Source of the DNA: Phycisphaerae bacterium
Lineage (GTDB): Bacteria; Planctomycetota; Phycisphaerae; Phycisphaerales; SM1A02
Assembly: GCA_002718515.1 (NCBI GenBank)
Contig: PBEX01000004.1
Span: 3,707 to 23,762 of the forward strand
Direction: 5' to 3'
DNA: 20,056 nucleotides
The notes below the pieces were generated by a model that did not search any database, was not told the DNA's origin, and saw only the letters and a list, made by a program, of their open reading frames with translations. Within the stretch, counting starts at the first letter, position 1; each line of letters opens with the position of its first letter. Shown here one piece after another: positions 1-7,336 of the stretch. The position numbers were made by a program, and so were the translations under genes.

Positions 1-425
1 CTTTATTTTGTAAAGCTGAGAAGCTTAATGAACATTATAAATTGAGGTTAAATAATAAACAACATGGCATAGATTTTGAGCAATTTCTAATCCGAAATAA
101 ATCTGCTGTTACTTTTTTTAAAAAAAATCTAAAAAAATATGATGGGTGTAGAATCGGATTTTATGTTCCGCTTAGAGCAATTCCATATATAGCTATTTTG
201 AAAATTTCAAGACCATTTCGATTTTTTGATGATAGCAACTTTTTTGCAAATAGATTTTTAGATGGATTTGAAGATATACGTATTGAACCTTTTAGTGGTT
301 TAGTAAATAATCCGGTAGATGTTATTTTTATTATGTCACATGCCTTTAGTGATAAAATTAAAAAAAGAATTTTAAGTGCAAATCTTAATTGTAAGATTGT
401 AACGATATTAGAATTATTAAAATAG
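1..425 (+). CDS. C-terminal part of a probable sugar methyltransferase, cut by the left edge
   Basis: The reading frame whose first full codon is at base 3 is open from the left edge to the TAG at 423-425, so this is the 3' end of a longer gene. The TTG at 42 lies inside that frame and has no reason to be the start. The visible ~140 residues carry a small Rossmann-like unit: a beta strand beginning RIGFYVPLRAIPYIAIL, a second strand ending FRFFDDS, and a third strand in PVDVIFIMSHAF, followed by a helix DKIKKRIL. This layout resembles the C-terminal nucleotide-binding-like domain that follows the SAM domain in class I sugar C-methyltransferases (Methyltransf_14 type). The methyltransferase core itself would lie off the window, so the assignment rests only on this tail and on the polysaccharide setting. 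Another NAD-type Rossmann protein is possible. Confidence 0.45.
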   Translation, partial: LFCKAEKLNEHYKLRLNNKQHGIDFEQFLIRNKSAVTFFKKNLKKYDGCRIGFYVPLRAIPYIAILKISRPFRFFDDSNFFANRFLDGFEDIRIEPFSGLVNNPVDVIFIMSHAFSDKIKKRILSANLNCKIVTILELLK

Positions 426-461
426 ATACAAGATAATATCATTATTTAGAAAAGAGAATAA

Positions 462-1862
462 ATGAAAAACGATATATTCATTGGAGCAGGATTACCTTCA
501 ATTATTATGGCCTTATATCATGTAAATAAGTTTCCAGATAGAGAAATAATAATAATTGAAAATTCAGATACAATAGGAGGATCAAATACTAGTATAAAAT
601 ATTCTAATGGAGAAATTTTTGACCAGGGAATGAGAATTTATTATGAATCAGGTATCGATGAATTAGATTTTTTCATTTCTTCTTTACTGCCTTCAAATGA
701 TTTTCATTTTCTTGAGGATAATTATAAGGATATAGCAGGTTGTATTTTTAATGGACAAGTTCAAGACTACTCCCCTAACATTGATTTAAGAAATTTAGAT
801 ACCATAAATAAGGAAAAAATATTAGGCGAAATTCTCAATTCAAATTTGCAAATTAGAAAAAAATCAAAATACAAAAACGTAAAAGATTATTTAGTTGATA
901 AATATGGTGAAACTGTTTTTTCTGAAGGATTTAGTCCAATATTAAATAAGATTTATAATGTAGATTGTTCCTCATTATCAATTGATGCATTAAGAAATAT
1001 TTTTGGAGCAGAGGATAGAATAATTCTATTTTCTGAAGAAGTTACTAGTGATCTTATGAAGTCAGAATCGCTAAGATCAAGATTTGGTTATCCAAACCAA
1101 ATTAACCTCCCCAAAGATTATTCAAAAAGAATTGGGCGTGGTATATATCCAAAGAACATTGGAATTATTAATTTTACTAATATGTTAAAAAAAGAACTTT
1201 TAAAAAGGAATATCAAAATATATTTTAATTCTACGGTTGATAATCTTAATATCCAGAATGGGGCAATTAAAAGTCTTGATATCAAAAATCTGGATAATAA
1301 TTCAATCAATAATCTTAGTGTTTCAAGTTTAAGATGGGGATCCAATTTAGTATCTTTATCTAAGGTTCTAGGGTTGGAAATAAAAAATGAATTTGATATG
1401 GGTTGCGAAACCTATTTATTTAATATAGTAACTAATAAAAAACCGTTGATTGAAAAAGTTTATTATCTAATGGATTATAATTTATCCCATTCTATTTTTA
1501 GGATAACTAATTATTCGGCATATTGTCCAAGCTCTTTTAGTGATGGGTTTTTTAGGCTTACAATTGAAGTTTGGCCTAATGGAAAAATTATAAATCCAAG
1601 GTCAATTATAACTGAATTAGTTGAATCAAAAATTATATATGATGATTCATGCATTGTTTTTTCAGATCTCAAAAAATTATCCCATGGTTTCCCACTGCCA
1701 ACACTGAATAATAATTTGATCTTGGATCAAATTAGAAAAGGTATTAAAGGTTTAGAAATTTCAAATCTGATTCCCTTTTGTCAATATTCTAAAAAAGATG
1801 CTTTCTTCTTACCACAAATTCTTGAAAATGCATATAATCTTTTTCAAAATTATGAATCTTGA
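462..1862 (+). CDS. FAD/NAD(P)-binding oxidoreductase, amine-oxidase/protoporphyrinogen-oxidase-like
   Basis: The 466-residue protein begins with a dinucleotide-binding fold: FIGAGLPS at residues 6-13, a second strand ending in Glu33, then IGG at 38-40. This is the GxGxxS...E...GG pattern of FAD-dependent amine oxidase-like enzymes. FDQGMRIYY near residue 53 resembles the substrate-lid segment that follows it in these flavoproteins. The later part is divergent, and I could not find a clear C-terminal FAD motif. The ATG at 462 is preceded by a purine-rich AAAGAGA. It ends 18 bases before the first sugar amidotransferase gene and probably shares its transcript, so it may act on the same nucleotide sugar or lipid-linked sugar. 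The substrate and the reaction are unknown. A UDP-galactopyranose mutase was considered, but its typical motifs are not visible. Confidence 0.65.
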   Translation: MKNDIFIGAGLPSIIMALYHVNKFPDREIIIIENSDTIGGSNTSIKYSNGEIFDQGMRIYYESGIDELDFFISSLLPSNDFHFLEDNYKDIAGCIFNGQVQDYSPNIDLRNLDTINKEKILGEILNSNLQIRKKSKYKNVKDYLVDKYGETVFSEGFSPILNKIYNVDCSSLSIDALRNIFGAEDRIILFSEEVTSDLMKSESLRSRFGYPNQINLPKDYSKRIGRGIYPKNIGIINFTNMLKKELLKRNIKIYFNSTVDNLNIQNGAIKSLDIKNLDNNSINNLSVSSLRWGSNLVSLSKVLGLEIKNEFDMGCETYLFNIVTNKKPLIEKVYYLMDYNLSHSIFRITNYSAYCPSSFSDGFFRLTIEVWPNGKIINPRSIITELVESKIIYDDSCIVFSDLKKLSHGFPLPTLNNNLILDQIRKGIKGLEISNLIPFCQYSKKDAFFLPQILENAYNLFQNYES

Positions 1863-1880
1863 TTAATATTTTTTATTCTG

Positions 1881-3038
1881 ATGAAATTAAATCATTTATT
1901 TAAAAAGGATTTAGTAATATGTAAAAAATGTATTTTTGATGAAACAGTTAATTCTATTACTTTTGATAAAAATGGTGTTTGTAATTATTGTATGCAAACG
2001 AAAATCTTGAAGAAACAGTATTCAACTGGTAATAAAATAGGAAAAGAAAATTTAAATAAAATAATTTCTAATATAAAAAAGAGTGGAAAAAATAATAAAT
2101 ATGATTGTATAGTTGGAGTGAGTGGTGGAACAGATTCTTCATATTTATTATATCTAACTAAAAAATGGGGTCTTAGACCTCTCGCTGTTCATTATGATAA
2201 TACTTGGAATACAGCGACATCTACGCAAAATATAGGTAAAATTGTAAATAAACTTGATATAGATTTATATACTCATGTTGTTAATAATGAAGAAGCAGAT
2301 GATCTTTTTTTATCTTATTTTAAAGCAGGATTACTAGAAATTGATTCCTCTACAGATTTAGCTCTTGCAGAAGTTACGTACCGTGCAGCTTGGAAGTATG
2401 GAGTTAAATATGTTTTAGAGGGACATTCTTTTGTTACTGAGGGTATTTCACCTATTAACTTAAATTATTTTGATGGAAAAATAATTAATGCTGTACACAA
2501 AAATTTTGGCACAAAAAAACTAAAAACCTATCCTTTAATGACTTTTAATAGATTTATTTTTTGGACTCTATTTGCTAGGATAAAAAAAATTCGTCCATTT
2601 TGGTATTTAGATTATAATAAAGAAACTGCGCAAGAATTTTTGAGACAAAAATTTGATTGGGCTTACTATGGAGGACATCATTTAGAAAATAGGATGTCGA
2701 ATTTTGCTCATACTATATATTTACCATATAAATTTAATGTTGATATGCGAAATTATACTTTAGCTGCTAGGGTTAGAAATGGTACGCTTGATAGATTAGA
2801 GGCTTGGGAAGAATATAAATCTGGTCCAGTCCAAAATAACAATCTTGTTAATTATTTTAAAAAAAGATTGAAAATAACTTCGGAATACTATGATGAAATT
2901 ATGAATAAAAATCCCTCACACTGGACAGATTTCCCAACATATAAGAAATATTTTGAAGTATTACGACCAATATTCTACATTTTAAGTAAAAAAAATTTGG
3001 TGCCTTTAAGTTTCTATAAAAAATACTGCCTAAAATAA
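1881..3038 (+). CDS. wbpG: N-acetyl sugar amidotransferase, WbpG/PseA/WbuX family (copy 1)
   Basis: Enzymes of this family use ATP and ammonia to convert an N-acetyl group on a nucleotide sugar into an acetamidino group, as in Pseudomonas WbpG or Campylobacter PseA. The 385-residue protein has an N-terminal zinc ribbon with Cys14, Cys17, Cys34 and Cys37 (CKKC...CNYC). A PP-loop ATP pyrophosphatase motif SGGTDSS follows at residues 81-87, and the family block YYGGHHLEN lies at about 262-270. All expected key residues are present, so the protein looks intact. The ATG at 1881 lacks a visible Shine-Dalgarno sequence, but it places the zinc ribbon at the usual distance from the N terminus. The HisH-like and HisF-like genes follow directly (3-base gap, then abutting), which is the known ammonia-supply arrangement. 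The actual sugar substrate cannot be read from the sequence. Confidence 0.9.
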   Translation: MKLNHLFKKDLVICKKCIFDETVNSITFDKNGVCNYCMQTKILKKQYSTGNKIGKENLNKIISNIKKSGKNNKYDCIVGVSGGTDSSYLLYLTKKWGLRPLAVHYDNTWNTATSTQNIGKIVNKLDIDLYTHVVNNEEADDLFLSYFKAGLLEIDSSTDLALAEVTYRAAWKYGVKYVLEGHSFVTEGISPINLNYFDGKIINAVHKNFGTKKLKTYPLMTFNRFIFWTLFARIKKIRPFWYLDYNKETAQEFLRQKFDWAYYGGHHLENRMSNFAHTIYLPYKFNVDMRNYTLAARVRNGTLDRLEAWEEYKSGPVQNNNLVNYFKKRLKITSEYYDEIMNKNPSHWTDFPTYKKYFEVLRPIFYILSKKNLVPLSFYKKYCLK

Positions 3039-3041
3039 TTA

Positions 3042-3665
3042 ATGAAAACCATTCAAATAGTTGATTATGGTCTTGGCAACCTTGCATCCATTGTCAATAT
3101 GCTTAAATATCTTGACTGCGATGCTGAAATTATATCTACCCCTCAAAAAATAATTTCAGCTAATAAATTAATACTTCCCGGTGTAGGTGCTTTTGATGTT
3201 GCAATGGAAAAAATAAGAAATCAAAATTTATATGAGCCATTAAACGAGAAAGCATTAGTATCAAAAATCCCTATTTTAGGAATATGCCTTGGTATGCAAT
3301 TATTACTAACAAAAAGTGAGGAAGGTAGTCAAATGGGATTAGGATGGATACCGGGTGAAGTACTTAGTTTCAAAGGTAAAATTAATCAGGAATTAAGAGT
3401 CCCTCATATGGGTTGGAATACACTAAATCAAATTAAAGAGAATGTACTACTACGCGATTTTGAGGAAATAATAAAATCTAGATTTTATTTTGTACATTCA
3501 TATTATGTGAAACTAAAAAATCATCGACATTCTATTGCGAAAACAAATTATGGAATCAATTTTGATAGTATTATTAATTCAGAAAATATATATGGTGCCC
3601 AATTTCATCCAGAAAAAAGTCACAAGTATGGTATGAAACTTTTAAAAAACTTTGTTGAATTATAA
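3042..3665 (+). CDS. hisH: HisH-like glutamine amidotransferase subunit (copy 1)
   Basis: This is a class I (triad) glutaminase of 207 residues, the normal HisH length. It opens with the family signature IVDYGLGNLAS. LPGVGAFD lies near 45-52, the nucleophile Cys82 is in GICLGMQ, and the other triad members His189 and Glu191 are in FHPEKS. PHMGWN (about 121-126) and YFVHSYY (about 149-155) are further HisH hallmarks. All catalytic residues are present, so it should hydrolyse glutamine. Its position between a WbpG-type amidotransferase and a HisF-like gene, with no other histidine biosynthesis genes near, indicates that it supplies ammonia for sugar acetamidino formation rather than for imidazole glycerol phosphate synthesis. 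It starts 3 bases after the preceding stop and its stop touches the next ATG, which suggests translational coupling. Confidence 0.92.
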   Translation: MKTIQIVDYGLGNLASIVNMLKYLDCDAEIISTPQKIISANKLILPGVGAFDVAMEKIRNQNLYEPLNEKALVSKIPILGICLGMQLLLTKSEEGSQMGLGWIPGEVLSFKGKINQELRVPHMGWNTLNQIKENVLLRDFEEIIKSRFYFVHSYYVKLKNHRHSIAKTNYGINFDSIINSENIYGAQFHPEKSHKYGMKLLKNFVEL

Positions 3666-4460
3666 ATGCTTAGACCAAGAATAATTCCTTGTTTATTAAT
3701 CAAAAATAGGAGTTTAATTAAAACTATTAGATTTCGTAAATACCAATATATTGGAGACCCAGTTAATACTGTTAAGATTTTTAATGAATTAGAAGTAGAT
3801 GAATTAATGTTTTTAGATATTTATTCATCTTCAAATAATCATGAAATTAATTATAATTTATTACAAGATGTTTCTTCAGAGGCTTTTATGCCACTATCAT
3901 ATGGAGGGAATATCAAATCATTAGATCAAGCTAAAAAAATATTTTCCCTTGGATATGAAAAAATTGTAATTAACTCAGCTAATTATTTTAATAAAAATAT
4001 TATAAGTGATATTTCAAATTATTTTGGTTCGCAAAGTGTGATTGCATCATTAGATGTTAAAAAAGGTTTACTCCGCGCTAATTATAAAATATTCTCGCAT
4101 AATGGGAAGAAAAAACAAAATATCAGGTTAATAGAATTTTTAAAATATCTAGAAGATCAAGGTGCAGGAGAAATATTAATGACATCTATCGATCGTGATG
4201 GTACTTGGGATGGTTATGATATTGATTTATTAAAAATGGTTTCTAACAGTGTTAATCTACCGGTAATAGCTAATGGGGGCGCTTCTAATATTCATTCGAT
4301 TTATGACGCTTTATTTAATGGGAATGCATCTGCTTGCGCTGTAGGTAGTATGGTCGTTTATCAAAAAAAAGATAATGGAGTATTAATAAATTTTCCAACT
4401 CCAGATGTTATTGAAAAACTTTTTAAAGAATATCAGGAAATTAAAATTGATAAAATATAA
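3666..4460 (+). CDS. hisF: HisF-like barrel protein, ammonia-channel partner (copy 1, divergent)
   Basis: This is a 264-residue (beta/alpha)8 HisF homologue beginning RIIPCLLIKN. In true HisF the segment reads PCLDV, and Asp11 is one of two catalytic aspartates. Here residue 11 is Leu, while the second, Asp130 (SLDVKK), is kept. The barrel markers QGAGEILMTSIDRDGTWDGYD and PVIANGGASN remain. Loss of Asp11 argues against the cyclase reaction and for a pure ammonia-conduit role beside the HisH-like protein. Compared with copy 2 at 16586 it is more degenerate: DIYSSS replaces DIDATK at about 51-56, YGGN replaces VGGG at 79-82, and VGSMVVYQ replaces AGSLFVYH near the C terminus. It may therefore be less active or adapted to another partner. 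The start abuts the HisH-like stop. Confidence 0.88.
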   Translation: MLRPRIIPCLLIKNRSLIKTIRFRKYQYIGDPVNTVKIFNELEVDELMFLDIYSSSNNHEINYNLLQDVSSEAFMPLSYGGNIKSLDQAKKIFSLGYEKIVINSANYFNKNIISDISNYFGSQSVIASLDVKKGLLRANYKIFSHNGKKKQNIRLIEFLKYLEDQGAGEILMTSIDRDGTWDGYDIDLLKMVSNSVNLPVIANGGASNIHSIYDALFNGNASACAVGSMVVYQKKDNGVLINFPTPDVIEKLFKEYQEIKIDKI

Positions 4461-4647
4461 AAACTTTATCTATATTTAATTTATTAATACTATTTAAACA
4501 TGGAAATATTACTAGGGGTTCCACTGAGATTATTTCTATACTAAATGATTAGATATTTAATTACATGAGGTTTCAAAAAAATATAATGTCAGACATACAA
4601 TTTTTTTTTATTACATTAAAAATAAAAATTTCTCAGGATAGAAATAA
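4461..4647. other. 187-base gap with no intact gene, possible remnant
   Basis: Between the first HisF-like gene and the NodB-like gene there is no full ORF or clear promoter. One frame reads ITRGSTEIISILND before a stop at 4551-4553. That slightly resembles the GGxTExxxxLL segment near the N terminus of GT4 enzymes, so the gap may hold a decayed glycosyltransferase start. The hint is weak. Confidence 0.2.
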
Positions 4648-5352
4648 ATGAGAGATAATTTTATTTTCACTTTTAATAGTTTAAAATCTCAGTTTGAACT
4701 TGCACTTGATTTGGGGTATAAGGTTATTACATGTGATAACTATATCCAAAATAAGAAATCATTTATAAATGAAAAGATTATTATAAATCGGATAGATTTA
4801 GATTTATCCATTAAGAAGGCTGATCGACTAGTTAGAATTTTTAATGATTTAGATATTGAAGGAAGTTTTTTTTTAAGGCTACATGCACCTGAGTATAATC
4901 CTTTTTCTTTTGAAAATTATAAGATTTTAAAAAATCTAATTCTCTCTGGGCATGAATTGGGTTATCACTCAGAAATTGTTGATCAAAGTGCTATATGGGA
5001 TGAAAAGATAATTGACTGTTTAAAACGAGATATTCGAATAATAAATGAAATGTTTAATATTAATATTAGAGGGGTTGCGAGTCATAATGGCATGACAGGA
5101 TTAAATAACTTAGATTTTTGGAGAAAGAATATGCCTGGATATTTTGGCTTATCCTATGAAGCTTATGATTGGTTCAATGATGCCTTTTATATCTCTGATT
5201 CAGAGATTAGCCAATGGAAATGTTATGATAAAGGTAAATTAATGAAAGGAGATAATAGGACTTTTGGGGAACACCTAATGAATAACCATCAGATTATATA
5301 TCTTTTAACTCATCCAGATACATATTATGATAGGCATCCATATGATCAATAA
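4648..5352 (+). CDS. Polysaccharide deacetylase-like protein (NodB/CE4 fold)
   Basis: The 234-residue protein has the outline of a NodB-homology carbohydrate esterase. RIDLDLS at 48-54 offers the paired aspartates (Asp50, Asp52), GSFFLRL at 72-78 matches the second core strand, and SGHELGYHSE at 100-109 supplies two metal-ligand histidines (His102, His107). SHNG (145-148) and LLTHPD (219-224) fit later CE4 motifs. There is no signal peptide, so it should act in the cytoplasm, perhaps removing an N-acetyl group from a nucleotide sugar or lipid-linked intermediate. It has AGGAT 8 bases before the ATG. It stands apart from its neighbours, with 187 bases before it and a broken gene after it. The length is a little short for the family but the core looks complete. 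Activity and substrate are inferred. Confidence 0.75.
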   Translation: MRDNFIFTFNSLKSQFELALDLGYKVITCDNYIQNKKSFINEKIIINRIDLDLSIKKADRLVRIFNDLDIEGSFFLRLHAPEYNPFSFENYKILKNLILSGHELGYHSEIVDQSAIWDEKIIDCLKRDIRIINEMFNINIRGVASHNGMTGLNNLDFWRKNMPGYFGLSYEAYDWFNDAFYISDSEISQWKCYDKGKLMKGDNRTFGEHLMNNHQIIYLLTHPDTYYDRHPYDQ

Positions 5353-5391
5353 GAAATTTTTATAAAAAAATAAATTTTTGCAACTTCTTTT

Positions 5392-5857
5392 ATGTGCCAA
5401 TCAAAAAAATTATGTTCCAGTTTAGGTGAGTACCCATATAACATAATTGATGATCTAAAAGAATTGAATAATTTGGTGAATGGGAATGATGACAATATTG
5501 ATGGTAATCTACAAATCTTTAGAAATGAGTTGGCTAATTATGAAAAGGCATTGTTAGAATTTCGTAGGGGTTCCCTGCAAGAAAACGAATCTATTTTGAT
5601 TGTTACTCCAGCGCCGATTGAATTGTTGACTATTTTATTTACATTTATTGAATCAAATTTGAATACTAATAAAGTTTATTTGGTTTCGATTGGGCACAAT
5701 GACTTAAGTAACTTAAAGATAGGAAAAAATAGAATTCATGCATTACCACCTAAAAATGGAAAAGGAAGGACTGGATTCTATAAAAGATGATCAGATGGAA
5801 TATGAAACTGATAGGATTAAAGATTGGGAAGAGAATAAATTTTTTCAATTAAATTGA
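5392..5857 (+). pseudogene. Unrecognised small gene broken by a probable +1 frameshift
   Basis: An ORF from the ATG at 5392 runs to a stop at 5788-5790, giving 132 residues. It has a charged N-terminal half and a hydrophobic core segment ILIVTPAPIELLTILFTFIE at about 68-87. Its last residues (KNGKGRTGFYKR) look unlike normal coding. In the next frame, coding-like sequence continues from about 5756 as MEKEGLDSIKDDQ...DWEENKFFQLN and stops with TGA at 5855-5857. The two frames join if one A is dropped from the A5 run at 5752-5756, giving about 154 residues. The repaired product ends just before the wzx start region, which fits an operon. I do not recognise the family. The break could be a real mutation or a sequencing or assembly error in a homopolymer. 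Confidence 0.5.
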
Positions 5858-5859
5858 GG
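5856..5859 (+). promoter_or_regulatory. Putative ribosome binding site GAGG that decides the wzx start
   Basis: GAGG at 5856-5859 overlaps the stop of the broken upstream gene and lies 5 bases before the in-frame ATT at 5865. No ATG, GTG or TTG occurs in the wzx frame between the stop at 5850-5852 and the TTG at 5955, so this site points to the ATT as the start. Confidence 0.45.
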
Positions 5860-5864
5860 TTATA

Positions 5865-7334
5865 ATTAAAACATACTCAATTAAAGAACAAATAGCCTAT
5901 CTATTCTCAGGAAAAGTTTTTGCTCTATTAATTCAATTTTTAATACCAATAATATTGGTTAGAATGCTAAATACAATAGATTATGGTTTTTATCTGCAAT
6001 TTTTATTTGTTGGTCAATTTATTTCAAATCTTTTGATTTTTTCAGTTCCTGCAAGTTTATATTTTTTTTTACCAAATTCAGGACATAAGAAACAGCAATT
6101 ATTGTCTCAGACTTTTTTTTATTTTATAATTATATCTTTAATATTTATTCCCATTTATCAATCTTGTGGCATTTATCTCAATTCTATTTTCAAGGATAAT
6201 TTATTCTACAATAAAATTCATTTGCCACTTGGACTTTATATAATTTTTTCTGTTATATCTTCTTTATTAGAGCATTTATTTATTGTTGAAAAAAAATCTA
6301 ATTTTGTATTTTTTTATAATACCTTATTTATAGTGTCTAAGTTAATCTTAATTACATCATCATTAATAATTTTCAACGAATTAATTGCTGTTTTTTGGTC
6401 ATTAGTGTTCATTCACTTTATTATATCAATTATTTTAACAGTTTATTTATTCAAAAATTATTCACTATCTATTTTTACTATAAAATGGATTTTTGCAGAC
6501 CTGTTGGCTCAAGTGAAGTATGTGATACCTCTTGGATTGTCAAATGTAGTCAATCAAATAGGGAAAAAAGCAGATCGTTTTATAATAAGCATGTTTTTTT
6601 CGTCAACGGATTTTGCAATTTATGGTATAGCTAATTATAAAGTACCTGTTGTTAATCTTTTATTTCCCTCTGTTTCAAATATTATTGTTCCTGAGATTGC
6701 AAAAAACCAAAAAGAAGGCAACATAAAAGAAGTAATAAGATTATGGCACAAAATGATAATAATGCTTGGGGCTATAACCATTCCAACAGTGATGTACTTT
6801 TTTATTATTGCAAATGACCTTATCCAAATATTATTTACAGAAAAATATATCGATGCTGTAAATATTTATAGAATTTTTTTATTATCGATGTTAATACTAA
6901 TTCTAAGAGGGACAACTATATTAATGGCATTTGGGGATACAAAACCTATTTTAAATGTGCAAATTTTTTATATGGTTGCTAGTATAATTATTGGGTATAC
7001 GCTTATTAGATTTTATGGTTTATATGGTGGCGCAATTACCTTTTTATTTATTTCCTCAATGCGTGAAATTTTTTATGTTTATAAATCCAAACAAATATTA
7101 AAACTACCCTTCAAAAAATGCATGCCTTGGAATGAATTAGGTTCGATTAGTTTTATTTCACTAATTGCAACGCCACTAGCGATTTTAATTTCTTTTACAA
7201 ATTTCCCTATATTGGTAAAACTTATTTTATCATTCGTTAGTTATTTTGCTGTTCTTTCTGTGGGATTAAATCTGTTAGGAGTCGTTAATCTAAAAAAGAT
7301 TATAATGGAATTATTTGGAAAGATTAATAATTAA
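5865..7334 (+). CDS. wzx: Wzx-type flippase (polysaccharide biosynthesis, MOP superfamily)
   Basis: This multi-spanning inner-membrane protein flips the undecaprenyl-linked repeat unit to the periplasm. Taken from 5865 it has 489 residues and about a dozen hydrophobic helices. The N terminus SIKEQIAYLFSGKVFALLIQ, followed by IPIILVRMLNTIDYGFY, matches the amphipathic segment and first helix that Wzx/PST proteins normally carry. The first standard start codon in frame is TTG at 5955, which would remove 30 residues including most of helix 1. I therefore place the start at the ATT at 5865, which follows GAGG, with lower confidence. Either it is a rare ATT start or the original ATG is mutated or misread. 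The gene ends 2 bases before the next one. The wzx and wzy pair marks this as a Wzy-dependent pathway. Confidence 0.85.
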   Translation: MKTYSIKEQIAYLFSGKVFALLIQFLIPIILVRMLNTIDYGFYLQFLFVGQFISNLLIFSVPASLYFFLPNSGHKKQQLLSQTFFYFIIISLIFIPIYQSCGIYLNSIFKDNLFYNKIHLPLGLYIIFSVISSLLEHLFIVEKKSNFVFFYNTLFIVSKLILITSSLIIFNELIAVFWSLVFIHFIISIILTVYLFKNYSLSIFTIKWIFADLLAQVKYVIPLGLSNVVNQIGKKADRFIISMFFSSTDFAIYGIANYKVPVVNLLFPSVSNIIVPEIAKNQKEGNIKEVIRLWHKMIIMLGAITIPTVMYFFIIANDLIQILFTEKYIDAVNIYRIFLLSMLILILRGTTILMAFGDTKPILNVQIFYMVASIIIGYTLIRFYGLYGGAITFLFISSMREIFYVYKSKQILKLPFKKCMPWNELGSISFISLIATPLAILISFTNFPILVKLILSFVSYFAVLSVGLNLLGVVNLKKIIMELFGKINN

Positions 7335-7336
7335 TA

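Noticed and set aside
42..425. A separate 127-residue gene starting at TTG 42
   Set aside because: The same frame is open to the left edge and the sequence before the TTG is coding-like, so it is the end of a cut gene.
3042..4460. Histidine biosynthesis genes hisH and hisF
   Set aside because: No other his genes are near, both HisF copies lack Asp11, and each pair sits with a sugar amidotransferase.
6395..6634. A 79-residue ORF on the + strand inside wzx
   Set aside because: It lies wholly within the flippase gene in another frame and has no coding character of its own.
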